Shown: one piece after another, positions 1 through 5,854 of the stretch
Layout: every line of letters begins with the position of its first letter
Position numbering within the stretch: the stretch's first letter is position 1
Assembly (NCBI GenBank): GCA_017621905.1
Contig: JAGASC010000175.1
Span: forward strand, 1-6,358
Source: Roseburia sp.
GTDB lineage: Bacteria; Bacillota; Clostridia; Lachnospirales; Lachnospiraceae
Direction of reading: 5' to 3'
DNA length: 6,358 nucleotides
Translations under genes and position numbers: made by a program
The notes under the pieces: model-generated
Database searches by the model: none
The model's input: the letters and a program-made list of their open reading frames with translations, nothing else
Told to the model about the DNA's origin: nothing

Positions 1-139
1 CTTTGTCAATATAAGCCCGTAAATACCAGCTGCTTCCTTCTTTAACATATTCCACGTCCACCAGCTCAAATTGATTGGCTTCCATAATCGGTAAAAGCAA
101 TGCTTCTGTACGGCTTTCATATGTATCGCGTTTTGACAT
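1..139 (-). CDS. rimP: Ribosome maturation factor RimP, N-terminal part (runs off left edge)
   Basis: RimP helps assemble the 30S ribosomal subunit in the cytoplasm. Only the first 46 codons are inside the window, starting MSKRDTYESR and continuing through FELVDVEYVKEG and SSWYLRAYIDK. The pattern of a short helical N-terminus, then 'ELVDVEYVKEG..WYLRAYID', is the typical beginning of the RimP/YlxS N-terminal domain. The ATG (139-137) is preceded by GAGGTGA (minus strand, 150-144) at normal spacing, which fixes the start. The gene is cut by the window edge and not broken. In Firmicutes rimP usually heads an operon with nusA, ylxR and infB; those genes would lie to the left and cannot be seen. 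Its promoter and a terminator-like leader hairpin lie just upstream and suggest attenuation control. Identification rests on pattern recognition of a short fragment, but the match is good. Confidence 0.88.
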   Translation of the reverse strand, partial: MSKRDTYESRTEALLLPIMEANQFELVDVEYVKEGSSWYLRAYIDK

Positions 140-168
140 AGATTCACCTCTGTTTTTATTTAACAATA

Positions 169-198
169 GAAAAAAGTGGACTTGCAAGCCCACTTTTT
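169..198 (-). terminator. Terminator-like hairpin in the rimP leader (candidate attenuator)
   Basis: On the minus strand the RNA reads AAAAAGUGGGCUU, a GC turn, then AAGUCCACUUUUU. The 13-pair stem (198-186 with 183-171) has one G-U pair, which becomes an A-C mismatch on the plus strand, so the structure favours the minus-strand transcript. The 3' arm runs into six U residues (175-170). It lies between the rimP promoter and the rimP start codon, so it would end transcription early unless overcome. A NusA-dependent leader terminator giving autoregulation of the rimP-nusA operon is known in Bacillus subtilis. That the same logic applies here is inference. Confidence 0.7.
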
Positions 199-218
199 AT
201 CATCGTTTTTACTATCCT

Positions 219-239
219 AGATTAGTTTACACCTAATCT
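219..239. repeat. Perfect 7-bp dyad overlapping the rimP -10 box
   Basis: AGATTAG (219-225) and CTAATCT (233-239) form a perfect inverted repeat around a 7-base centre, TTTACAC. The -10 box (224-229) lies inside it. It could be a repressor operator, or chance in AT-rich DNA. I cannot assign it to a known regulator. Confidence 0.4.
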
Positions 240-253
240 TTCAAGAATGTCAA
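224..253 (-). promoter_or_regulatory. Probable sigma-A promoter of rimP
   Basis: Minus strand: -35 TTGACA (253-248), 18-base spacer, -10 TAAACT (229-224). The predicted transcript start is near 217, giving a leader of about 78 bases before the rimP ATG. The A/T-rich tract just upstream of the -35 (about 254-271) resembles an UP element. The -35 matches the consensus exactly and the -10 matches in four of six positions. Confidence 0.72.
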
Positions 254-398
254 TATAAAATATTTAAAAATCCACAAAATCCGCAAACTTACCGAATCCA
301 TCCATTGTTATATACTTTTATTTTTCTCAATTATTATTTCACAAATACTTTATTCTTTTTGCTTCTTTCCGCATATACTAATATCAGGAGGTATCAAT
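254..398. other. AT-rich intergenic stretch, no gene seen
   Basis: No credible coding sequence lies between the rimP promoter and the small ORF at 399. The left part (254-271) may act as an UP element for rimP. On the plus strand TATACT occurs at 374-379 inside GCATATACTA (371-380). It could be a -10 box for the small ORF, or resemble the GCATAnnnTA form used by the sporulation sigma factor K, but no matching -35 was found at proper spacing. If TATACT were used, transcription would start almost at the Shine-Dalgarno sequence. Confidence 0.4.
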
Positions 399-452
399 AT
401 GCTTGCATGGTTCATCTATTTGTATCAGATTATCAAAGGTTATCATGAGTAA
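399..452 (+). CDS. Candidate 17-residue small protein with strong ribosome-binding site
   Basis: The peptide MLAWFIYLYQIIKGYHE starts at ATG 399 and ends with TAA at 450-452. Upstream, AGGAGGT (386-392) sits 7 bases from the ATG counted from AGGAGG, close to ideal for a Firmicute. The first 13 residues are almost entirely hydrophobic or aromatic, followed by a short polar tail (K-G-Y-H-E), so it could be membrane-associated. I do not recognise a family. It is transcribed divergently from rimP and converges on the Ku/ligase remnant. It could be a small membrane protein, a leader or signalling peptide, or a chance ORF behind a purine-rich stretch. The support is the ribosome-binding site only; no clear promoter or terminator frames it. 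Confidence 0.4.
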   Translation: MLAWFIYLYQIIKGYHE

Positions 453-469
453 ATAAAATTTATTTTAAA

Positions 470-496
470 TAAGAATTAATTAGTTATTAGTTCTTA
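470..496 (-). terminator. Weak AT-rich hairpin over the end of the ligase remnant
   Basis: TAAGAA (470-475) pairs with TTCTTA (491-496), and TAAT (477-480) pairs with ATTA (486-489), with one mismatch on the minus strand and a 5-base loop. It spans the ligase stop codon and is followed on the minus strand by a loose U/A-rich tract. It may be a weak terminator for the minus-strand transcript, but the stem is nearly all A-T pairs. Confidence 0.25.
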
Positions 497-954
497 TCGT
501 CCAATCTGCATTCTTCCGGCATTTTATCATTTCGTATGCCTTTAAAAACCGCTTGTCTCAATTCTTCTCTTCCGGTCGGCATATATGCAACTGTACATAC
601 CATCGGTTTTATCCAAACAGCCATCTCAAAACCTTTCGGTATTCTCTCAAACGGACAAGACGAACTTTGCATCCCCTGTTCTTTTAATTTTGATAAACTC
701 ACCCCAAATGTGACCTGATTTGTTATTACCAGATGATTATTGGAATCATACTTTGCAAGAACTAAGCTAATCATATGATTCTGCTTTGGAATATATGCAA
801 TCGCAATTGCCTCATAGTCAGCCATGACCTTTATCTTTTTCCAGTCATTTGTGCGTTTCCCAAAATGATATAAGCTCTCTTTCTTTTTTCCCACAACGCC
901 TTCTAACTCCTGCTGCTTAGCCAGCTCAAATAAAATCTTACCATCTGTTTCAAT
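487..954 (-). pseudogene. ATP-dependent DNA ligase (LigD type), C-terminal remnant
   Basis: The frame encodes 155 residues homologous to the C-terminal part of a bacterial NHEJ ATP-dependent ligase, which would seal breaks bound by Ku. Visible motifs are EGVVGK (residues 18-23; nucleotidyltransferase motif IV), DWKKIK (37-42; motif V), then an OB-fold region with IAYIPKQNHMISLVLAKY, VTFGVS, AVWIKPMVCTVAYMP and the near-terminal VFKGIRNDKMPEEC. Motif I with the adenylated lysine (KxDG), motif III and motif IIIa are missing, so it cannot be an active ligase. The full protein is usually about 300 residues. Homology starts at about IETDGK (954), directly where the Ku reading stops and in a different frame. 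No start codon with a convincing RBS serves this piece: the GTG at 894 lies inside motif IV (the second valine of EGVVGK). The C-terminal part is still open with no internal stops, so the deletion may be fairly recent. Confidence 0.82.
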
Positions 955-1069
955 GGGAATCTTTACACAATTGATTAAATGATATGCTGATGTCTCTTGT
1001 CGTTTTATATAAACTCACCGGAATATATAAAAGACCAACTGAAATTGCAGATTTGTGTGCTACCGCCAT
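950..1069 (-). pseudogene. ku: Ku DNA-end-binding protein, N-terminal remnant (39 codons)
   Basis: Bacterial Ku forms a ring around DNA ends and recruits LigD for non-homologous end joining. The frame starts MAVAHKSAISVGLLYIP and continues VSLYKTTRDISISFNQL, CKDSH, then TGA. The pattern 'K.AISVGL..IPV.LY..T.D..ISF.QL.K..H' is the standard start of bacterial Ku, normally followed by G-R-[IV]-[KR]-Y. Here a UGA (952-950) comes exactly where the glycine is expected. The start is well supported: ATG 1069-1067 is preceded by GAGGTGA (minus strand, 1080-1074). Ku is usually 270-290 residues, so about 85% is missing. The next bases belong to a DNA ligase in another frame, which points to a deletion joining ku to the downstream ligase gene. 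The 39-residue peptide would not fold into the DNA-binding ring. Confidence 0.83.
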
Positions 1070-1098
1070 ACTGTCACCTCGTTTTTTGTAACAGTATG
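1067..1098 (-). repeat. Inverted repeat enclosing the ku ribosome-binding site
   Basis: CATACTGT (minus strand, 1098-1091) and ACAGTATG (1074-1067) are perfect 8-base complements separated by 16 bases that contain most of the GAGGTGA Shine-Dalgarno. The right arm ends with the ku ATG itself. In RNA this would place the start codon in the stem and most of the RBS in the loop, which could limit translation. It could instead be a protein-binding dyad, or chance. Confidence 0.4.
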
Positions 1099-1159
1099 TG
1101 TAATATTAAAAAAAACATGTAGTTATAAAAATTTTTATTTATGAATTAATAAAAAGTTC

Positions 1160-1188
1160 TTGCATTCTTTTTCATAATTTAGTAAGAT
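1160..1188 (+). promoter_or_regulatory. Promoter of the tRNA-Glu gene
   Basis: -35 TTGCAT (1160-1165), 17-base spacer, -10 TAAGAT (1183-1188). The predicted start is near 1195, about 25 bases before the mature tRNA 5' end. Spacing is ideal and the context is AT-rich. Confidence 0.72.
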
Positions 1189-1219
1189 AGCAAAGGACGC
1201 GTGAATGTCCTTTGTATAT

Positions 1220-1291
1220 GGCTTGTTGGTCAAGAGGTTAAGACGCCGCCCTCTCACGGCGGAATCAGGGGTTCGATTCCCCTACAAGCTG
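1220..1291 (+). tRNA. tRNA-Glu, anticodon CTC
   Basis: A cloverleaf can be drawn in full. The acceptor stem GGCTTGT (1220-1226) pairs with ACAAGCT (1284-1290), with one G-U at the first pair. The anticodon stem is CCGCC (1246-1250) with GGCGG (1258-1262). The loop CTCTCAC (1251-1257) has T33, anticodon CTC at 1253-1255 and A37. The T arm is CAGGGGTTCGATTCCCCT. The discriminator base is G1291, as expected for tRNA-Glu. It reads GAG codons. No CCA is encoded, so the end must be added after transcription. It appears to be a single-gene transcription unit with its own promoter and terminator. It faces the galactan operon tail to tail. Confidence 0.95.
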
Positions 1292-1296
1292 TTAAT

Positions 1297-1341
1297 AAAA
1301 ACCGTAAACACTTTGTTATTTACAGTGTTTACGGTTTTTTT
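1297..1341. terminator. Strong bidirectional intrinsic terminator
   Basis: A perfect 16-bp stem (1297-1312 with 1324-1339, core ACCGTAAACACT/AGTGTTTACGGT) encloses an 11-base loop. A T run (1335-1341) follows on the plus strand, and the A run at 1297-1301 gives a U run on the minus strand. It ends the tRNA-Glu transcript six bases after its 3' end and, read the other way, begins 16 bases after the GH53 stop codon. It therefore serves both converging units. Confidence 0.9.
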
Positions 1342-1357
1342 ACACCCTTTTCAGTTT

Positions 1358-3547
1358 CTATTCCGGTTGCGAATCATCCTCCACATCACTTACCTTATAT
1401 AGATAGAAATCATCTATGGAGCCCCATGTGTCCTGCTTGATCGCCACATCCGCACATACTGTCACCTTATTATTGCCTGCTTCAATCATACTGTTCGTAA
1501 TCTTAATGTCCGATACGATTGCGCACTGCCAGTTCATCCAATCTGCCAAAACCACCTTGTCAGAGCTATATGCCTGATCTCCTACCTTAACAATAATCTG
1601 AAGTAATTCGCCATCTCTGCTGCCGGCCTTATCTGCACCTTCAAAAAAGGCTCTTGCCTCATAATTACCGGGTTCTGTAATTGTGACAGTTTGAAAAACA
1701 GACGAAGTATAAATTTCTTTCCCGGAAATGTTGTAGGAATTAAAGGTAATTGCATTTGCACTGCCGTTTCTCGGATTCTCGTTGCTCTGCCAGATAATTT
1801 CTTTGTCTGTGATTTGCCATTCCTCGCCAAGTTCTGTATCAAAGTCGCCATTTATCAGCTTGTTTTCCGCAAGGTCCACATTGATTGTACAACTGACTAC
1901 TTGCTCAGAATCATCCTGGACGGTAATCTTGCCTGTTACGGTAATTGTATGTCCAATTGTACTTGTCTTTGCAATTTCTGAAACCGCTTTACTAATACTT
2001 TCGTCATCCCAGATGATTTTTGTCGGTTCACTGGCTTTCTTCAAATCGCTCATATAATAGCAAACTTCTGTCGGCAACTTTTCAATCAGTTTTTCTTTCG
2101 AAGTGCCAACTGTAACCCATACTTCATCCAGTGATTCATAGTTGTAATAAGACAATTTCTCTGCTACTGCGCCCTTATCTACATATTTAAAAACATTCAG
2201 AGATGGTAAAGGATGACCCGTAAAATCAAACAGGGATGCATTTTCATTATTGGTGCCGCCACCACCCCACTGTGCAACGCTCGGATCGTATTCTGCGGCG
2301 GCATCTGTTGCCCAGCCTGAACCATAGCTTTCCCATATCTCTTTATTCGCTGTAAGTTTTGTCTGATCAAGTGTTCCGTCATCATTATATGCGTTACCAA
2401 CACCAAGCCATGCTGGCTCCCAGTAGAACACACCAATTCCGGCATCTCCTACTTTTGCTACTGCATTGATGACATCCCGGATTTCATTCGCCTGCCCCTG
2501 TACAGAGACCGACCATCCGGAAAGATCGATATTATCCTTTCCCTCATATGCCTGATTATCAGAGCCATCATAATCTTTATTGGTATATACATATTGTGTC
2601 TCAGCAACCATTACCTCTACTTTATAATTAACTGCAATATCATTTAGCATGGAATAAAGATTCTCTGTCGTACCATGCCAGTATGGGTAATAAGAAGTTG
2701 CATAGACATCATATTCCACTCCACCGTCTTCTAATAATTTTGCAAAACTACTTCCAACTTTCTGCGGATCGGTATAATGCACAACACGTTTGATACTTGT
2801 TCCATTTGTATCGTTGTATTCTTTGACCGCATCACACCCTGCTCTATAAATTGCCGTATATCCTTCACTGCCGGTTCTGTAGCCACAAATACCATTATTA
2901 GTCTCATTTCCAATTTGTACCATACCTACTGTAACACCTGAATCCGAGACTTTTTCAATACAGTCCTTTGTAAATGCTTTTACTGCCTCTTCTCTTTCTG
3001 CAAGGCTCATATCCTCCCATGCCTTAGGCGCTGCCTGCTTGTCAGGATCGGCCCAGAAATCAGAATACTGTAAATCCAAAAGCACTTTAATCTGAGGCAT
3101 TGCGGAATTTCTGCTGATAGATTTATTATATGCATTGATGTACTCACAAATTTTTATGGCTGTCTCAATATCATTATTTCCGCCGCCATATGTTTTACCA
3201 TCTTCTGTTTTTGGATCATTCCAGACACGAAGTCTGATATAATTCACTCCGGCATCGGCAAATACCTTGATAAAGTTTTCACCGTTTACTTCATTCCCTG
3301 AAGTATCATAATACTTTACACCACTGGCCGTTTCTGCCAGATAAGAGGAAATATCCACACCCTTAATAAAGTCATCAGATAATCCGGGCACCTTTTTAAT
3401 AGTCAGAATTTCATCAGAGTAAGGAGTATTACTTTCTTCTTCACGTACAGTTTCAGTGTCTCTGTGTAAAAAAAAGATGCCTGTTGCTACTAATACAATT
3501 ACCAAAATGCTGACTGATATTAATCGTATAAAGCCTTTTCTTCTCAT
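1358..3547 (-). CDS. Extracellular endo-beta-1,4-galactanase, family GH53, with C-terminal Ig-like and CBM61-like modules
   Basis: This 729-residue protein should cut beta-1,4-galactan, the side chain of rhamnogalacturonan I, into galacto-oligosaccharides outside the cell. Residues 8-27 form a hydrophobic segment after a basic MRRK start: a signal peptide or signal anchor, with no lipobox cysteine. The GH53 barrel spans about 60-455, from KGVDISSYL through NYIRLRVWNDP. The family acid/base glutamate is E215 in QIGNE, and the likely nucleophile is E316 in MVAETQY. Further family segments are YYPYW (286-290) and GVFYWEPAW (372-380). About 474-556 looks like a bacterial Ig-like (Big_4) domain. 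About 562-718 (NGDFD..W to DDFYLYKV) resembles a galactan-binding CBM61. No LPXTG or SLH anchor is seen. The start ATG follows AAAGGGTAGGGAGAT, a fair RBS. It is last in the galT-galK-galE cluster, which matches its substrate; the B. subtilis counterpart is GanB/GalA. Confidence 0.9.
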   Translation of the reverse strand: MRRKGFIRLISVSILVIVLVATGIFFLHRDTETVREEESNTPYSDEILTIKKVPGLSDDFIKGVDISSYLAETASGVKYYDTSGNEVNGENFIKVFADAGVNYIRLRVWNDPKTEDGKTYGGGNNDIETAIKICEYINAYNKSISRNSAMPQIKVLLDLQYSDFWADPDKQAAPKAWEDMSLAEREEAVKAFTKDCIEKVSDSGVTVGMVQIGNETNNGICGYRTGSEGYTAIYRAGCDAVKEYNDTNGTSIKRVVHYTDPQKVGSSFAKLLEDGGVEYDVYATSYYPYWHGTTENLYSMLNDIAVNYKVEVMVAETQYVYTNKDYDGSDNQAYEGKDNIDLSGWSVSVQGQANEIRDVINAVAKVGDAGIGVFYWEPAWLGVGNAYNDDGTLDQTKLTANKEIWESYGSGWATDAAAEYDPSVAQWGGGGTNNENASLFDFTGHPLPSLNVFKYVDKGAVAEKLSYYNYESLDEVWVTVGTSKEKLIEKLPTEVCYYMSDLKKASEPTKIIWDDESISKAVSEIAKTSTIGHTITVTGKITVQDDSEQVVSCTINVDLAENKLINGDFDTELGEEWQITDKEIIWQSNENPRNGSANAITFNSYNISGKEIYTSSVFQTVTITEPGNYEARAFFEGADKAGSRDGELLQIIVKVGDQAYSSDKVVLADWMNWQCAIVSDIKITNSMIEAGNNKVTVCADVAIKQDTWGSIDDFYLYKVSDVEDDSQPE

Positions 3548-3581
3548 ATCTCCCTACCCTTTAAAAACATTACATCTCTGT

Positions 3582-3610
3582 CAGAAGGATTTATCCCACA
3601 AAACCTTCTG
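3582..3610 (-). repeat. Hairpin in the galE-GH53 gap
   Basis: CAGAAGG (minus strand, 3610-3604) and CCTTCTG (3588-3582) form a 7-bp perfect stem around a 15-base loop. No U run follows directly, so it is unlikely to stop transcription. It could be an mRNA processing or stability element that sets GalE and galactanase levels apart within one message. This function is inference. Confidence 0.4.
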
Positions 3611-3612
3611 CT

Positions 3613-4617
3613 CTATTCTTCCCGAAACGTCTGCGCAAATCTCCAGGAATCCTTGCACATTCTCTCAAGGTCATACTGTGCCTCCCAGCCAAGTTCCTCC
3701 TTTGCCTTCTTCGGATTGGCATAGCAGGTAGCGATATCACCTGCACGGCGAGGTTTAATAACATAGGGAATCTCAACGCCGTTAGCTGCCTCAAATGCCT
3801 TGACGATATCCAGTACTGAATAGCCGTTTCCTGTTCCTAAATTATAGATATTCACGCCGGTAGTGCTTGTGACCTTGTCTACTGCATTTACATGTCCCCT
3901 GGCAAGATCCACAACATGGATGTAATCTCTTACACCTGTTCCATCCGGTGTATCATAGTCATTGCCAAACACGCCAAGTTCAGGGAGCTTACCCACTGCA
4001 ACCTGCATGATGTAAGGCATCAGATTATTCGGAATACCGTTTGGCCGCTCGCCGATCAGACCGCTTTCATGTGCCCCGATCGGATTGAAGTAACGGAGCA
4101 AAACCACGCTCCACTCCGGATCCGGCACACAGAAATCAGACAAAATCTGTTCGAGCATCAGCTTTGTGCTGCCATACGGATTGGTCGTACTTAAGGGAAA
4201 ATCCTCTGTGATAGGTACAGTCTTCGGGCTGCCGTATACCGTTGCCGAGGAAGAAAAGATGATCCTTTTGCAACCATACTCATTCATCAGCTCACAAAGC
4301 TGCAAGGTACCTGTAATATTATTGTGGTAATACCAAAGTGGTTTTTGTACAGATTCTCCAACTGCCTTCAAACCGGCAAAATGAATGACGGCATCAAACT
4401 TATTTTCCGCAAAAACAGGTCTCATGGATTCCTTATCCAGCATATCCGCCTTATAGAATTTTACATCCTTACCCGTAATCGCCTTGATTTTGTCCACCAC
4501 ATCGATCTGTGAATTGAACAGATTATCAAAAATGACAACTTCATGCCCCTTGTTTAATAGTTCCACACACGTATGCGAACCGATATAGCCGGTTCCTCCT
4601 GTAACCAGTATTTTCAC
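3613..4617 (-). CDS. galE: UDP-glucose 4-epimerase
   Basis: GalE interconverts UDP-galactose and UDP-glucose with bound NAD in the cytoplasm, closing the Leloir pathway and also supplying UDP-galactose for surface polymers. The 334-residue length is normal. The Rossmann NAD motif TGGTGYIG is at residues 6-13, with D31 at the end of the second strand. The catalytic serine is S124 in FSSSATVYG, and YGSTK supplies Y148 and K152 of the YxxxK pair. The LLRYFNPIGAH and GTGVRDYIHVVDLA segments are typical of bacterial GalE. The start is GTG (4617-4615), supported by AGGAGG seven bases upstream (4630-4625); an ATG start would lose the NAD motif. It lies 51 bases after galK and 65 bases before the galactanase, on the same strand, so probably in one operon. 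Confidence 0.96.
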   Translation of the reverse strand: MKILVTGGTGYIGSHTCVELLNKGHEVVIFDNLFNSQIDVVDKIKAITGKDVKFYKADMLDKESMRPVFAENKFDAVIHFAGLKAVGESVQKPLWYYHNNITGTLQLCELMNEYGCKRIIFSSSATVYGSPKTVPITEDFPLSTTNPYGSTKLMLEQILSDFCVPDPEWSVVLLRYFNPIGAHESGLIGERPNGIPNNLMPYIMQVAVGKLPELGVFGNDYDTPDGTGVRDYIHVVDLARGHVNAVDKVTSTTGVNIYNLGTGNGYSVLDIVKAFEAANGVEIPYVIKPRRAGDIATCYANPKKAKEELGWEAQYDLERMCKDSWRFAQTFREE

Positions 4618-4668
4618 ACTACTTCCTCCTTTTTTTCAAATAGATAATCATATATCAGTCTATGCATC

Positions 4669-5835
4669 TTATGATAACTTTGACGGTCCGTCACCAATCT
4701 CTACAATATAGAAATCAGCAGTATATCCGATTTTATCTTCATATTCCTTCCCAACGTTACGGATAAAGCTATCAACACAGTCATTCTCCACTATGCTGAC
4801 CGTACATCCGCCAAATCCCGCGCCTGTCATTCTGGCACCAATCACGCCTTCCTGTTTCCAGGCTGCTTCCACCATGGTATCCAGTTCAATTCCTGTCACC
4901 TCATAATCCTTACTTAATGATACATGACTGGCATTCATCAGCTTACCGAACAGCTTGATATCATTATTCTTCAATGCTTCGACAGCTTTCATCGTTCTCT
5001 GATTCTCACAGACAGCATGCTTTGCTCTTCTGACTCTGACCTCGTCTGCAATCAGGTGCTTTGCCGCTTCAAACTCTTCCTCCGTCAGTTCACCCAGACT
5101 GCTGATTGAGAGCTCCTTTTGCAATTCGGAAAGTGCCATCTCACATTCTGCACGACGCTCATTATACTTGGAATCACCCAATCCTCGTTTTTTATTGGTG
5201 CATCCGATCACAAGCTTTGCTCCTTCCAGCCTGATGGGCGCATACTCATAAGACAGATCTGCGGTATCCAGGAAAATCGCACAATCCTTTTTTCCCATAG
5301 CAATGGCAAACTGATCCATAATGCCACAGTTGACACCATTAAAATTGTTTTCAGAATACTGACCAATGAGTGCCAGCTCCTGATTTGTTACATTAAATCC
5401 GAACAGGTCTTTTAAAATGTAACCTGTCAGCACCTCAACAGACGCTGAAGAAGAAAGACCTGATCCATTGGGAATATTTCCAAACAGCAAAATATCCATT
5501 CCAGCCGGAACAGTCATACCCTTTTCTCCAAATGCCCAGATAACTCCTTTCGGATAATTGGTCCAGTCAGCCTCTTTTTCCGGCTTCAAATCGTCAATAC
5601 TCGATGTAAGGACACCGAGGTTTTCGAAGTTCATGGAATAAAAACGAAGCACATGATCTTCACGTTTTCTCGCTACACCGTAGGTACCAATCGTTAGCGC
5701 ACACGGAAAAACATGACCACCGTTATAATCTGTGTGCTCCCCTATCAGATTTACACGTCCCGGCGCAAAATAAACCTGTGCTCCGTCAGTATCTCCAAAT
5801 ATTTCTGCAAATTTTGAAAGTAACTTTTCCTTCAT
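4669..5835 (-). CDS. galK: Galactokinase
   Basis: GalK phosphorylates galactose to galactose-1-phosphate with ATP, the entry step of the Leloir pathway. The 388-residue length fits the family. The galactokinase signature GRVNLIGEHTDYNGG is at residues 26-40, the GHMP ATP-binding loop NIPNGSGLSSSASVE at 120-134, and the C-terminal GHMP motif GARMTGAGFGGC at 333-344. The catalytic pair should be R27 and D174 (in NCGIMDQ). The start is the ATG at 5835, preceded by GGGAGG (minus strand, 5848-5843) at 7 bases. The open frame extends upstream to 6033, but that part overlaps galT and has no homology. It is 19 bases after galT, implying co-transcription and probably coupled translation. Confidence 0.96.
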   Translation of the reverse strand: MKEKLLSKFAEIFGDTDGAQVYFAPGRVNLIGEHTDYNGGHVFPCALTIGTYGVARKREDHVLRFYSMNFENLGVLTSSIDDLKPEKEADWTNYPKGVIWAFGEKGMTVPAGMDILLFGNIPNGSGLSSSASVEVLTGYILKDLFGFNVTNQELALIGQYSENNFNGVNCGIMDQFAIAMGKKDCAIFLDTADLSYEYAPIRLEGAKLVIGCTNKKRGLGDSKYNERRAECEMALSELQKELSISSLGELTEEEFEAAKHLIADEVRVRRAKHAVCENQRTMKAVEALKNNDIKLFGKLMNASHVSLSKDYEVTGIELDTMVEAAWKQEGVIGARMTGAGFGGCTVSIVENDCVDSFIRNVGKEYEDKIGYTADFYIVEIGDGPSKLS

Positions 5836-5854
5836 CTCTTTTCCTCCCTCTTTC

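Noticed and set aside
536..718. Plus-strand 60-codon open frame
   Set aside because: It is antisense to the clearly homologous ligase remnant and has no ribosome-binding site.
940..965. Programmed frameshift making a Ku-ligase fusion protein
   Set aside because: A +1 shift at CAU UGA would join the frames, but there is no recognisable slippery site. The product would lack most of Ku and the ligase active site, so a deletion is the simpler explanation.
1220..1291. tRNA-Glu as an attachment site for an integrated element
   Set aside because: No second copy of the tRNA 3' end, no integrase and no other mobile gene are seen in the window.
1201..1440. Plus-strand open frames across the tRNA gene and terminator
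   Set aside because: They translate through tRNA-Glu and the terminator hairpin, have no ribosome-binding site and resemble no protein.
1582..1851. Minus-strand open frame inside the galactanase gene, and similar antisense or shifted frames inside GH53, galE, galK and galT
   Set aside because: These are shadows of real genes in other frames, with no RBS and low-complexity or unlikely protein sequence.
3548..3612. Separate promoter for the galactanase gene
   Set aside because: Candidate boxes (for example CTGACA and TTTAAA) have poor spacing; read-through from galE is more likely.
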